From positions 1 through 18,140 of the forward strand of contig WJKR01000035.1 of NCBI GenBank assembly GCA_014729015.1: 18,140 nt of DNA. Direction: 5' to 3'. The position numbers were made by a program, and so were the translations under genes. Source of the DNA: Candidatus Woesearchaeota archaeon. GTDB lineage: Archaea > Nanobdellota > Nanobdellia > Woesearchaeales > WJKR01. The notes under the pieces were generated by a model. It was not told where the DNA came from and did not search any database. It worked only from the letters and a program-made list of their open reading frames with translations. Positions 1 to 7,266 of this stretch are shown one piece after another. How positions within the stretch are numbered: position 1 is the stretch's first letter; the number at the start of each line of letters is the position of its first letter.

Positions 1-1
1 G

Positions 2-847
2 TACTACTGTACAGGAAAGCTCAGAAACAACTACACCGTACCAGCATTCATCATCAAAAAAGTAAGGACACTCACCAACAGGGAAAGCTTCGTCGGCAAG
101 CACCTTGAGAGAAGACTCACAGCATTCTTCGAAAAGAACAACGATCTCAGAGGGATTCCCAAGAAAGAACGGCAGCGGCTCTGGAACAACATCATCACCC
201 AAAGGATCCTCAACGACGTCCTTGACGACATGAGCGCAGAAGTCATGAGCCGCGACATCAAGAAGACCATCGACCTCGTCCGCATTGAACTCAACGACAG
301 GATAGAGAAACGAGAGCTCGCACCATCAAAAGCGCTCAAAGACTACAACAGGACCAGCGTCACCTACCCCATCTACATAAGAAGAATAGAAAGAGAACTC
401 TCCCCAAACGACAGGAGCACCAAGCTCGACGACGGCGACGACAACCTCGGCGACGACAAACACATGAAAAACCACCACAAAATCAGGAGACTACTCAAGA
501 GCCACTACATCATCACATCAATGGACACAGCGATACTCGAGCTCGCCCCGGAAAACTTGTTCAGACTCAACATCCTCAAAGAAAGATACCTCAACAGGCT
601 CAAAAACCCAAACTACATCAACTTCAAAAAAACAAAGAAGACCAAGCAGAAAACATACCGTGCCCTCATCAACCATCTGCAAGCACAAGCAAAGCACACC
701 ATCGAGGACGTGGTCGAGTACAAAAAGCACCCAGAGACAAAGACATTCATCAAACACATCAACCCCTACACCCCCTCAAGGACAAACCTCCGAAAGAAAA
801 CATACCACCTCCCAAAACCACGAGGCCAGCAGAGGACGCGATCATGA
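2..847 (+). CDS. Unknown protein, 5'-truncated by the window edge
   Basis: The frame is open from position 2, so the true start lies outside the window; at least 281 residues are present. I do not recognise the family. The first visible ATG (230) is internal, because the upstream codons read as coherent protein with C-ending codons. The protein is highly charged and looks mainly alpha-helical. It has an acidic patch of Asp-rich residues near positions 426-456 of the DNA and a very Lys/Arg-rich last third that suggests nucleic-acid contact (inference). No signal peptide, membrane segment or catalytic motif is visible. Its stop codon overlaps the start of the next gene as ATGA, so the two are almost certainly one transcript with coupled translation. 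Codon style resembles the neighbours, giving no clear sign of recent transfer. Confidence 0.7.
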   Translation, partial: YYCTGKLRNNYTVPAFIIKKVRTLTNRESFVGKHLERRLTAFFEKNNDLRGIPKKERQRLWNNIITQRILNDVLDDMSAEVMSRDIKKTIDLVRIELNDRIEKRELAPSKALKDYNRTSVTYPIYIRRIERELSPNDRSTKLDDGDDNLGDDKHMKNHHKIRRLLKSHYIITSMDTAILELAPENLFRLNILKERYLNRLKNPNYINFKKTKKTKQKTYRALINHLQAQAKHTIEDVVEYKKHPETKTFIKHINPYTPSRTNLRKKTYHLPKPRGQQRTRS

Positions 848-2586
848 GCGTCGAAGAAAGCATAACAGAGTTCACCGACGAAAAACAGGCAGTCTTCGAC
901 AGCTTCAGCAGGACGCAACTCCTCATCCGCTACTCACAACTCTACCACAACAACAAGCCGCAACTCACCCAAGCAGACCTCGCCACGCTCCTCGACATCT
1001 TCATCGACAGACGAATCCACTCAGAGAACCCGCACGGCGGCCACAAAGGAGAGATCTACGACACCGCAGGAGATATCTTCGGCATCCCGCACAACATCGA
1101 GAAATACTACGAGCCACGAAAAGAGCTGAAGAGGCAATTCGACCACATCAAGGAATGCATAACCCTCTTCGAGAAGCACGACGAGCGATACTTCTCAATG
1201 AGGAACCTGAAAAGGACGTTCGGAGAAGCAGAAGCGAAAACTATCAGGACCAACTACGAAAACATCAAGACAGCATCGAGAAACAAGCTCGAACGCGCCA
1301 TCGACCACGAAGGGAAAAAGCCAGCAGGATTCGTCGAAGGCACCTACCAGCAAGCGGTGGAACTAGAGATTTACAAGCGAAAAAGCAGCTCTAAAGCGGG
1401 AAGGACGAAACAGGACCTCCCCTTCTTCTTCGTCATCAAGCAAGGAAAAGACGGAGCGAGCTTCATCAAGAAAGCCGTCAACTACGTCATCGAAGCGCTC
1501 GAGTACGCGACGACGAAAGACTTCACCGCCATAGACCCCGTGTTGCCTATTGCCCACTACACCAACTGCGGCGAAAGCGCGCTTGATGATCCCGTCTCGC
1601 AGATAGCGTTCGAGCCGCTTCTCAACAAGAACACGCCAAAAAACAGCGATTGTGAACACATAGCGCAACTCGTCGCAGCATGGGACAATTACAAGGAAGA
1701 GCACAACCTAGAAACCATGCTCGTGGACAAAGAACTCACCAAGAAAAAGCCGAAAAAACCCAGAAGCAAGCTGCTCGAGGACTACAAGCGTATACACGAA
1801 GACCACGCCAAAATAAAAAAAGAAATGCGAGAGCTCAAAAACCAGCAGGTACCGATACAGACGAAAAACAAGAAAAGCTACCAAAAGAACATCATCAAAC
1901 TTCGCAAGCATCAAGAAACCGCTGACAAAATCAGCAGAGCATACATCAACCACCTGAAAAAGCTGATCGCGCCAAATATTGAGAGCCTCACGCCGGAAAT
2001 GAAAAACCACTACATCTCCATGGCGCTGGAATGCATCTCGTACACCAAGGACATGAACGGGTTCAAAGGCGTGTTCTTCGATGAAGCAAACTTCAACAAG
2101 GTCACGAGCAGGCTCGTCAAGCACGAAGCGTACATCGAAGGATCATACGAGGACCACAGCAAGAAAAAAGACCGGAAGACCAACTACGACGCCATCCACG
2201 GGAAGCTCAAATCAAGGAGGTTCAAGTACGACCCGGACAGAAACGACCCCTACAGCACCTCAGCGCAGATGGAAGTCCACCTCATGACCATGAGCACGGC
2301 TGTACGCGACATACTCGGCATCTTCAGCAACCTCAGGCACCAACAAGACAAGGAGCGCACCATGAATGAAGAGCTCACCGAATACCAGCAAGCGCTCGCA
2401 GGAACGCTCAAAGAGAAACTCTCCTGGATAACCATCTTCCAGCACTACTTCAAGGAAGTGCAGACAGACATCATCTCGCCGAAGTTCGACAGCAACAGCA
2501 GCACGCAATACGCAGAGATCATCAACAAGCACGCGCAAAGCATGCACGAAGAGCTCTACCCAGAGCAATACAAACAAAAGAAATAA
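844..2586 (+). CDS. Unknown 580-residue helical protein, coupled to the gene before it
   Basis: This long frame starts at an ATG that overlaps the previous stop (ATGA), with GAGG about eight bases upstream as a Shine-Dalgarno candidate. I do not recognise the family. The sequence is charged and mostly helical. Residues about 300-375 are very Lys/Glu-rich with heptad-like spacing and may form a coiled coil. A segment near 191-220 (aromatic run followed by GKDGASF) looks like a folded beta-alpha unit. There are no transmembrane segments, signal peptide or obvious Walker, HNH or PD-D/ExK motifs. The stop codon directly abuts the stop of the convergent PUA-domain gene with no bases between. A DNA/RNA-binding or structural role is possible but unsupported. 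The coding call itself is secure from length and C-rich third positions. Confidence 0.8.
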   Translation: MSVEESITEFTDEKQAVFDSFSRTQLLIRYSQLYHNNKPQLTQADLATLLDIFIDRRIHSENPHGGHKGEIYDTAGDIFGIPHNIEKYYEPRKELKRQFDHIKECITLFEKHDERYFSMRNLKRTFGEAEAKTIRTNYENIKTASRNKLERAIDHEGKKPAGFVEGTYQQAVELEIYKRKSSSKAGRTKQDLPFFFVIKQGKDGASFIKKAVNYVIEALEYATTKDFTAIDPVLPIAHYTNCGESALDDPVSQIAFEPLLNKNTPKNSDCEHIAQLVAAWDNYKEEHNLETMLVDKELTKKKPKKPRSKLLEDYKRIHEDHAKIKKEMRELKNQQVPIQTKNKKSYQKNIIKLRKHQETADKISRAYINHLKKLIAPNIESLTPEMKNHYISMALECISYTKDMNGFKGVFFDEANFNKVTSRLVKHEAYIEGSYEDHSKKKDRKTNYDAIHGKLKSRRFKYDPDRNDPYSTSAQMEVHLMTMSTAVRDILGIFSNLRHQQDKERTMNEELTEYQQALAGTLKEKLSWITIFQHYFKEVQTDIISPKFDSNSSTQYAEIINKHAQSMHEELYPEQYKQKK

Positions 2587-3123
2587 TCACTCGTTCACCA
2601 CGACCAACCGCCTGGCTTTCGGCACGTAATTTAAGATAATAGTTGTTTCGTCTTTCCCTGCTCGCGGCTGCCGAATCTTGCCGCTGCCCAGCACGTCATC
2701 ACCATGCCTGACTATCACATAATGATTCTCATCAGCCTCCCAAGGAATATCCTCCCCTTTCAGCCACGCACGACGCTGCGCATCACCCAATACAACAACA
2801 TTTCTCTTTGCCATGGGCGCAAACAATTGCGACCCTTCGATACTCAACCGGAAACCCTCAGCCTGCCACGCCCCCAGATACAATCCTAACGAATCAACTC
2901 GCAACCGCTCAAAAGGAATCTCATCAATAGCCCGCGACAACAACGCGACCTTGCCAGCAGCGTTCTGCACGAAAACACCAGCAGGCAACGCATCGATACC
3001 GAACTGTTCCTGCAATGTTTGCAGCAATTGCTTGCGTTCCTTGCTGTTCAAGAACCAGTTCCCAGACGGCAAGCCCACCTCACACACCCCACACCGGGTT
3101 GTGCTCCCGCTTAATAGCCGCAA
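2587..3123 (-). CDS. PUA-domain RNA-binding protein (RsmF/NOL1-NOP2 PUA-like)
   Basis: The product is up to 178 residues. From about residue 25 it resembles the archaeal PUA-type proteins related to the C-terminal part of NOL1/NOP2/Sun rRNA cytosine methylases: an opening LNSKERKQLL helix, RLSIEGSQL in the middle, then AWLKGEDI, VRHGDDVLGSGK and a terminal NYVPKARRL motif. PUA domains bind structured RNA. No methyltransferase core is present, so the role is probably RNA binding in ribosome or tRNA maturation (inference from family). It follows aIF5B on the same strand. The only in-frame ATG gives a 44-base overlap with aIF5B, while internal GTG or TTG codons (for example near 3085-3090) would shorten the N-terminus to match the usual start of the conserved region. 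The exact start is therefore uncertain. No separate promoter is visible. Confidence 0.75.
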   Translation of the reverse strand: MRLLSGSTTRCGVCEVGLPSGNWFLNSKERKQLLQTLQEQFGIDALPAGVFVQNAAGKVALLSRAIDEIPFERLRVDSLGLYLGAWQAEGFRLSIEGSQLFAPMAKRNVVVLGDAQRRAWLKGEDIPWEADENHYVIVRHGDDVLGSGKIRQPRAGKDETTIILNYVPKARRLVVVNE

Positions 3124-4837
3124 TCTCCTTCAGCGACTCCTTCTCATCAGGTGACAAGTACTCAGCTAGCTGCTTCAACCGACGGAAATCCTCCTCTGGC
3201 AAGTCGGCGTACAAGAAATCCGTCTCCTCCACCTGGCGGCCGGCAGTCACGTTCGGCAAGGAAACAGCCACCTGGCGGCCGCGCTCAGCCACCGTCAACG
3301 ACTCCTTCTCCGCCTGTATTGTTTTCACGATTGTCAACGGCCTGCCGTCACGCCGCATCAACGGCATGCCGCTCCGCAACGATCCGCGCAACACCTCCAC
3401 GCCGACGATGCACGGGTTCGACTGGCGGAACACGCAGTGCTGCAACACCTCCAGCTTACAAGGGCGCACCAGCGATTCCAGCAACTTCGCCTCCTGCGAC
3501 TTCTTCACCGACCGCTGCCACGCCTCGAGCGACTCCAACAGCTTATAGATGACATCGTCAACGATGACCTTCACGTGATCAGTGCCCGCCGCCGGCGCGA
3601 CGTTGAAACCGAGGACCACTGCGAACTCAGGATGCTTCTCCACATTGCTCTCAGCATCGCTAACATCCTTCTTGGCTATCCGGCCGACCGCCGCTCGCCG
3701 GATCGGGACGGCGTGCTCTTTCAGCAACGTGATCAATGCCTCCAAGCTCCCGAGCGTGTCCGCCTTAATGATGACCCCCTCGCGGTCAGTCTCGATTTGC
3801 ACGTCATTAATCTGCGCGGACACCTCGTCCATGGCGGCGCGCACCGCATCAGGGCTGGCCGCGACGACGGGCATGCCCGCAGCGGCGCCTTCCAAGTGAG
3901 GAGCGCTGATCTTGACGCCTGTCGCCGCGACGACCTCCTTGACAGGCCTGAACTTTCCCTTCCGATCGCGCATCTCAGTGTTCGGGTTTGGCTCGAACAG
4001 GCCGCGCACCTTCGTCGTCTCTGGCTCGGCCAACGTGCCGTACACCATTGTATCACCGGTCCGCAACGTGCCGTCGTACAGGATGACATCGATCGTCTTG
4101 CCCAAACCCTTTTCCTCCTTGACCTCAAGGATGACGCCCTTGCCAGGACCGCTCACGTCCACTATCAACGACTGCTCCAAGTACTTCTGCGCCAGCCCGG
4201 CCAAGACCATCAGCAACTCCTGCAAGCCCAGCCCGGTCTTCGCGCTGCACGGCACGATACCTATCTGCTTGGTGTAATCATCGATGCGATCGAACCGGTC
4301 GGCCGCCAATCGGAACCGTTCGTGCAACACGCCGACCAGCTCATACATCTTCGTATCCAACGCTTGCGTGACGCGCTCTGACTGGCCGCTCAGTTGTTGC
4401 AACAACGACCCTTCCTTCATGACGAACCCTGGGACCAGGTCAGTCTTGTTCGCCGCGATGATGAAAGGCGTCTTCGTCCGCTTCAATATCTCCACGGCTT
4501 CGAACGTCTGCGGCTTGAACCCCTCGGTGATATCCACCACGAGAACGGCAATGTCCGCTAACGAGCCACCCCTGCTCCTGAGAGAGGTGAACGCTGCGTG
4601 CCCAGGTGTGTCGATGAACAATAATCCTGGAATGGTCAGCTGCGGCTTGGTCGCGTCTAGCAAAGCGCCGATCTTCTGTTTAATGGTATGCAGAGGAATG
4701 ATGGAGGCGCCGATGGCCTGGGTAATGGCGCCCGCCTCGCCAGCTACGATATTGCTGCCTCTGACCGCGTCGAGGATGCTGCTCTTACCATGATCGACAT
4801 GGCCGAGGACGGTGACGATAGGACTACGAATGGCCAT
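3080..4837 (-). CDS. infB: Translation initiation factor aIF5B (IF2-type GTPase)
   Basis: Archaeal aIF5B promotes ribosomal subunit joining and initiator-tRNA placement, hydrolysing GTP. All GTPase motifs are visible (numbered from the upstream ATG at 4870): G1 GHVDHGKS at 23-30, G3 DTPGH at 87-91, G4 NKTD at 141-144 and G5 SAK at 209-211. Domain II, III and IV regions follow, and the length of about 585-596 matches archaeal orthologues. I place the start at 4837 (MAIRSPIV) because archaeal homologues begin just before this motif and GAGGTG lies 12 bases upstream. The ATG at 4870 is the alternative; it has AGGAGG only one base before it and falls upstream of the start point predicted from the TATA box at 4882-4890. 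It overlaps the downstream PUA-domain gene by up to 44 bases, implying one operon. Confidence 0.95.
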   Translation of the reverse strand: MAIRSPIVTVLGHVDHGKSSILDAVRGSNIVAGEAGAITQAIGASIIPLHTIKQKIGALLDATKPQLTIPGLLFIDTPGHAAFTSLRSRGGSLADIAVLVVDITEGFKPQTFEAVEILKRTKTPFIIAANKTDLVPGFVMKEGSLLQQLSGQSERVTQALDTKMYELVGVLHERFRLAADRFDRIDDYTKQIGIVPCSAKTGLGLQELLMVLAGLAQKYLEQSLIVDVSGPGKGVILEVKEEKGLGKTIDVILYDGTLRTGDTMVYGTLAEPETTKVRGLFEPNPNTEMRDRKGKFRPVKEVVAATGVKISAPHLEGAAAGMPVVAASPDAVRAAMDEVSAQINDVQIETDREGVIIKADTLGSLEALITLLKEHAVPIRRAAVGRIAKKDVSDAESNVEKHPEFAVVLGFNVAPAAGTDHVKVIVDDVIYKLLESLEAWQRSVKKSQEAKLLESLVRPCKLEVLQHCVFRQSNPCIVGVEVLRGSLRSGMPLMRRDGRPLTIVKTIQAEKESLTVAERGRQVAVSLPNVTAGRQVEETDFLYADLPEEDFRRLKQLAEYLSPDEKESLKEIAAIKREHNPVWGV

Positions 4838-4881
4838 GCTTTTGGAAAGCACCTCATCGTTTTTAAACATTCCTCCTAAGA

Positions 4882-4890
4882 GTATTTAAA
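4882..4890. promoter_or_regulatory. Shared bidirectional TATA box between aIF5B and trm1
   Basis: GTATTTAAA on the plus strand reads TTTAAATAC on the minus strand, a near palindrome usable by TBP in both directions. Counting about 26 bases from its centre predicts a plus start at about 4913, the A of the Trm1 ATG (4914), and a minus start at about 4860, upstream of the preferred aIF5B start. It is the only good TATA element in this gap. Confidence 0.65.
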
Positions 4891-4913
4891 GAAGCGCCCC
4901 TTGCCCGTCCCCC

Positions 4914-5957
4914 ATGCAAAAAGTCACAGAAGCGTCCGCCACCATCCGAGCGCCACGAGGAGAGAAGATCAGTAAGAAACTGGGCACATTCTATAACCCG
5001 GTGATGCAGAGTAACAGAGACCTCAGCGTCATAGCGATAATCGCACTCGGCAAGAAAAACCTGCGCATCGCTGACCCGCTAGCAGGCTCAGGCATCAGGA
5101 GCTTACGGTTCCTCAAGGAAATCCCTGAAGATGTTCTCGAGCACGTCGCGGTCAACGACCTCAAACAAGGATTCCCCAAGACGTTCAAAAAAAACGCTGC
5201 GCTATCAGGCGTCTCCTTAGAAAAAACCAGTATCCACAACGAAGAAGCGAACCAATTCTTGCTGGCACAACCGAGCTTCGATTACGTCGACATCGACCCG
5301 TACGGCAGCCCCAACCCTTTCATGGACGCAGCCATCAAGAAGACGAAAAGGAACGGCATCCTCGCAGTGACGGCGACCGACACCGCACCGTTATGCGGCA
5401 CGTACCCCAAGGCGTGCAAGCGAAAATACTGGGCGACGCCACGAAGAGATCATGTGATGCACGAATATGGACTACGCATACTCATCAGGAAATGCCAATT
5501 AGTGGCAGCGCAGTATGACAAAGCGCTCACCCCACTGATAAGTTATAGTAGGCATCACTATTTCAGAGTCTTCTTCGGCGTGCGGACCGGCAAGCAAAAA
5601 GTCGACGCCACGCTCGCACAGCATGACACGATCGACGGGTACGGCCCGCTATGGACAGGACCGCTCTGGGACGACGCGTTCTTGGAATCGATGCTCACAA
5701 CAGCCAGCAAGCGCTGCCAGCGACAAGCACTCTTCCTCTCGCTCTTGCAGCGGGAAGCGCGTATACCGAGCGTCGGCTTCTACGACTTGCACGACATAGC
5801 AAGAGAACTCAAGAAGAGTCCGGTCCGATTGGCAACAGCACTGGACGCGCTGGAACAACAAAACATACCCGCCGCCAAGACACATTTCGACCCTAAAAGC
5901 ATACGAACGACCGCTGACGAGAATGCCATGCGCCAGCTCATCAAAAGACTATCATAG
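4914..5957 (+). CDS. trm1: tRNA (guanine26-N2)-dimethyltransferase Trm1
   Basis: Trm1 dimethylates G26 of tRNAs using S-adenosylmethionine. Seen motifs are FYNPVMQSNRDLS at 26-38, the SAM-binding DPLAGSGIRS at 54-63, the catalytic-region DIDPYGSPNPFMD at 126-138, and the long TATDTAPLCGTYPKACKRKY stretch at 153-172. The C-terminal part contains the family's winged-helix region and THFDPKSIRT at 323-332. At 347 residues it is slightly short: the cysteine zinc knuckle that usually precedes the GPLW motif is absent, and a short linker leads into GPLWTGPLW (244-252). The ATG at 4914 lies about 27 bases from the TATA centre, so the mRNA is probably leaderless. It is divergent from aIF5B and convergent with the aEF1-beta operon, with a short 54-base gap at its 3' end. 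Confidence 0.95.
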   Translation: MQKVTEASATIRAPRGEKISKKLGTFYNPVMQSNRDLSVIAIIALGKKNLRIADPLAGSGIRSLRFLKEIPEDVLEHVAVNDLKQGFPKTFKKNAALSGVSLEKTSIHNEEANQFLLAQPSFDYVDIDPYGSPNPFMDAAIKKTKRNGILAVTATDTAPLCGTYPKACKRKYWATPRRDHVMHEYGLRILIRKCQLVAAQYDKALTPLISYSRHHYFRVFFGVRTGKQKVDATLAQHDTIDGYGPLWTGPLWDDAFLESMLTTASKRCQRQALFLSLLQREARIPSVGFYDLHDIARELKKSPVRLATALDALEQQNIPAAKTHFDPKSIRTTADENAMRQLIKRLS

Positions 5958-6011
5958 CAGCATTGAAAATCCGTGGTATAGCCGCTCGTCGCGCAACATT
6001 CGCACAAGCCT

Positions 6012-6290
6012 TTATCCTATGGCGCGGCGCACATCCACGACCTCGAAGCTGCTCACTCCGTCAAGACCGGTGATAGGAGCCTCCAACGCATCAGGACTAC
6101 CTAAGTTCTCGTCCATCACGAAGGTGACCTTCAACGCCTGCAAGCCGAACGCAACCGGCTCGATCGCAGTACGAGTATCGCCCTCACCCGCAAAACCCTT
6201 GATCTTACCAATAACCGCTGCCTGCAACCCCTCCATGTCCACCTCAGGACTCTCAGGCATTATCTTTGCTGTCACCACCGCGTTCGCCAT
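6012..6290 (-). CDS. ef1b: Translation elongation factor aEF1-beta
   Basis: This 92-residue protein is the archaeal nucleotide-exchange factor that regenerates GTP-bound aEF1A. It begins MANAVVTAKIMPESPEVDME, the hallmark of the family, and retains KGFAGEGDTRTAIEPVAFGL and the acidic C-terminal beta strand (FEVVDVRRA). Length matches the usual 88-92 residues. I chose the ATG at 6290 rather than the one at 6305 because GAGGTG sits seven bases upstream, overlapping the stop of the previous gene, and homologues begin MANVVV. It is the second gene of an operon headed by a COG2888-type zinc-ribbon protein, an order also known in other archaea such as haloarchaea. It converges on trm1. Confidence 0.95.
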   Translation of the reverse strand: MANAVVTAKIMPESPEVDMEGLQAAVIGKIKGFAGEGDTRTAIEPVAFGLQALKVTFVMDENLGSPDALEAPITGLDGVSSFEVVDVRRAIG

Positions 6291-6301
6291 GCACTCACAC
6301 C

Positions 6302-6475
6302 TCAATTAGGACCAGTGAACCCGCACTTCGGACAGGTGTACTGCGTCACGTTCTTCCGCTCACCCGAGGAACGAATAATAAACTCAAAACCGCATTTCGG
6401 GCACGCAAACATCACCGCGCCGGTATCGTTCGCGATGTTCTCCTTGCCCGCCGTCGACAAAACATTATCGCTCAT
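6302..6475 (-). CDS. Small zinc-ribbon protein, COG2888-like, translation-associated
   Basis: A 57-residue protein starting at the ATG at 6475. It matches the archaeal family described as a predicted Zn-ribbon RNA-binding protein involved in translation: IANDTGAV, then FACPKCGFEF (24-33), then YTCPKCGFTGP at the end. The typical family member has four Cys-x-x-Cys knuckles. Here only knuckles 2 (C25, C28) and 4 (C48, C51) remain, while the positions of knuckles 1 and 3 read LSTAGK and RSSGER. One four-cysteine zinc site can still form. The stop lies 11 bases before aEF1-beta and includes that gene's Shine-Dalgarno sequence, so the two are an operon. A TATA box at 6500-6508 predicts a leader of only about three bases. 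Confidence 0.85.
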   Translation of the reverse strand: MSDNVLSTAGKENIANDTGAVMFACPKCGFEFIIRSSGERKNVTQYTCPKCGFTGPN

Positions 6476-6499
6476 GGTACGCCCGAGAAACAGCAGACT

Positions 6500-6508
6500 A
6501 TTTATAAA
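6500..6508 (-). promoter_or_regulatory. TATA box for the zinc-ribbon/aEF1-beta operon
   Basis: TTTATAAAT on the minus strand, centred at about 6504. The predicted start point is about 6478, three bases before the ATG at 6475. It lies just after the stop of the upstream M50 protease gene, so the operon has its own promoter although the protease is co-directional. Confidence 0.6.
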
Positions 6509-6523
6509 GGTTGTTGTTGGTCA

Positions 6524-7129
6524 TCACAGCAACACCTGGCCCAACGACGAGTACACCGCAAATCCATCAATGCCAGGGATGGGCAGCATGTTCAAGACGA
6601 ACAAGAACCCGTTGATGTACTTGGTGAGGTGCACAAACTGCACTTGTCGCGACGTGAGATTTTTACTCGTTTTTTGCACAATCAATGCGCCGATCCAGAA
6701 CAACGCGTGCACCGCGGGGCCGGCGAACGCGATGATTGCGTACTGCAACGGGGCGGCGTTGCCCATGATCTCCACGTAGCCAGGCACCAAGAAGATGAAG
6801 CCCAAACCAGTCATCTTCGCGATGATAGCGAACACGCCCAGAAACAACGTCGTCGTATTAGCGTAGAACGCGTGGAACGTGGCTTGCAAGCCGTATCCCA
6901 TGGCGACAAATTTGTGCGCCAGCTCGTGCAAGATCACGGCCGGCGCGACCGCAGCGGTGGCGAACCAGAAGTCCCGCCACTTGTTCCTCCTCGGCCGGGC
7001 GTAATGCGCGACCGGGTCATCAGCGTACTGGACGCGCATCCGCGGCCGGAACGCGTCCTTGAACAAGAACCCCAGTATCAAGGTCATGACCACAATATCG
7101 ACAAGTTCATGCAAGGAGAGGTAAACCAT
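6524..7129 (-). CDS. Membrane metalloprotease, M50 (site-2 protease) family
   Basis: A 201-residue integral membrane protein with the two diagnostic site-2-protease motifs: HELAH at 68-72 (zinc ligands H68 and H72, catalytic E69) and NMLPIPGIDG at 180-189 (third zinc ligand D188). Hydrophobic segments lie at about 7-24, 55-75, 92-115, 128-151 and 172-195, giving five or six spans. Such enzymes cut substrates inside the membrane; the substrate is unknown. I chose the ATG at 7129 rather than the upstream one at 7195 because a TATA box at 7151-7160 predicts transcription starting at about 7130, so the mRNA is leaderless. The longer N-terminus would also run through that TATA box. No PDZ or CBS domain is present. 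Confidence 0.9.
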   Translation of the reverse strand: MVYLSLHELVDIVVMTLILGFLFKDAFRPRMRVQYADDPVAHYARPRRNKWRDFWFATAAVAPAVILHELAHKFVAMGYGLQATFHAFYANTTTLFLGVFAIIAKMTGLGFIFLVPGYVEIMGNAAPLQYAIIAFAGPAVHALFWIGALIVQKTSKNLTSRQVQFVHLTKYINGFLFVLNMLPIPGIDGFAVYSSLGQVLL

Positions 7130-7150
7130 GCACGCCCAAAAAACACACTT

Positions 7151-7160
7151 ATTTTTAAAG
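7151..7160 (-). promoter_or_regulatory. TATA box for the M50 protease gene
   Basis: CTTTAAAAAT on the minus strand, centred at about 7156, placing the start of transcription at about 7130, right at the ATG at 7129. Confidence 0.6.
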
Positions 7161-7176
7161 CTTATGCACCACAACA

Positions 7177-7185
7177 CTTTTAAAC
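7177..7185 (+). promoter_or_regulatory. TATA box for the FKBP/CARF-like transcript
   Basis: CTTTTAAAC centred at about 7181 predicts a plus-strand start near 7207. That gives a leader of about 60 bases before the FKBP start, unusual here, where most genes look leaderless. The leader contains a short upstream ORF. Confidence 0.5.
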
Positions 7186-7221
7186 GAGGCCTCACGCAAC
7201 CATCAACAACAAGGGGTTATT

Positions 7222-7263
7222 ATGCTTTCTTGCAGGTGTGATGATTCCTACTGTGAGGAATGA
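7222..7263 (+). CDS. Short cysteine-rich upstream ORF (13 residues)
   Basis: The sequence reads MLSCRCDDSYCEE followed by TGA. It begins about 15 bases after the predicted transcript start, with a weak purine-rich AAGGGG upstream. It ends three bases before the FKBP ATG, in the same frame. Three cysteines and four acidic residues in 13 positions could bind metal. A leader-peptide role controlling the FKBP gene is inference; chance occurrence in a 60-base leader is quite possible. Confidence 0.3.
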   Translation: MLSCRCDDSYCEE

Positions 7264-7266
7264 ACC

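Noticed and set aside
660..1394. 244-residue plus-strand frame across the first two genes
   Set aside because: It is an alternate frame over two coupled genes, is Arg/His/Thr-rich with no protein-like pattern, and has no start signal.
3437..4381. 314-residue plus-strand frame inside aIF5B
   Set aside because: It is entirely antisense to a gene with all GTPase motifs; its Arg/Leu-rich composition is what the complement of C-ending codons produces.
6266..7183. 305-residue plus-strand frame over aEF1-beta, the zinc-ribbon gene and the M50 protease
   Set aside because: It is antisense to three genes with clear family motifs; its His/Arg/Gln-rich composition is a shadow effect.
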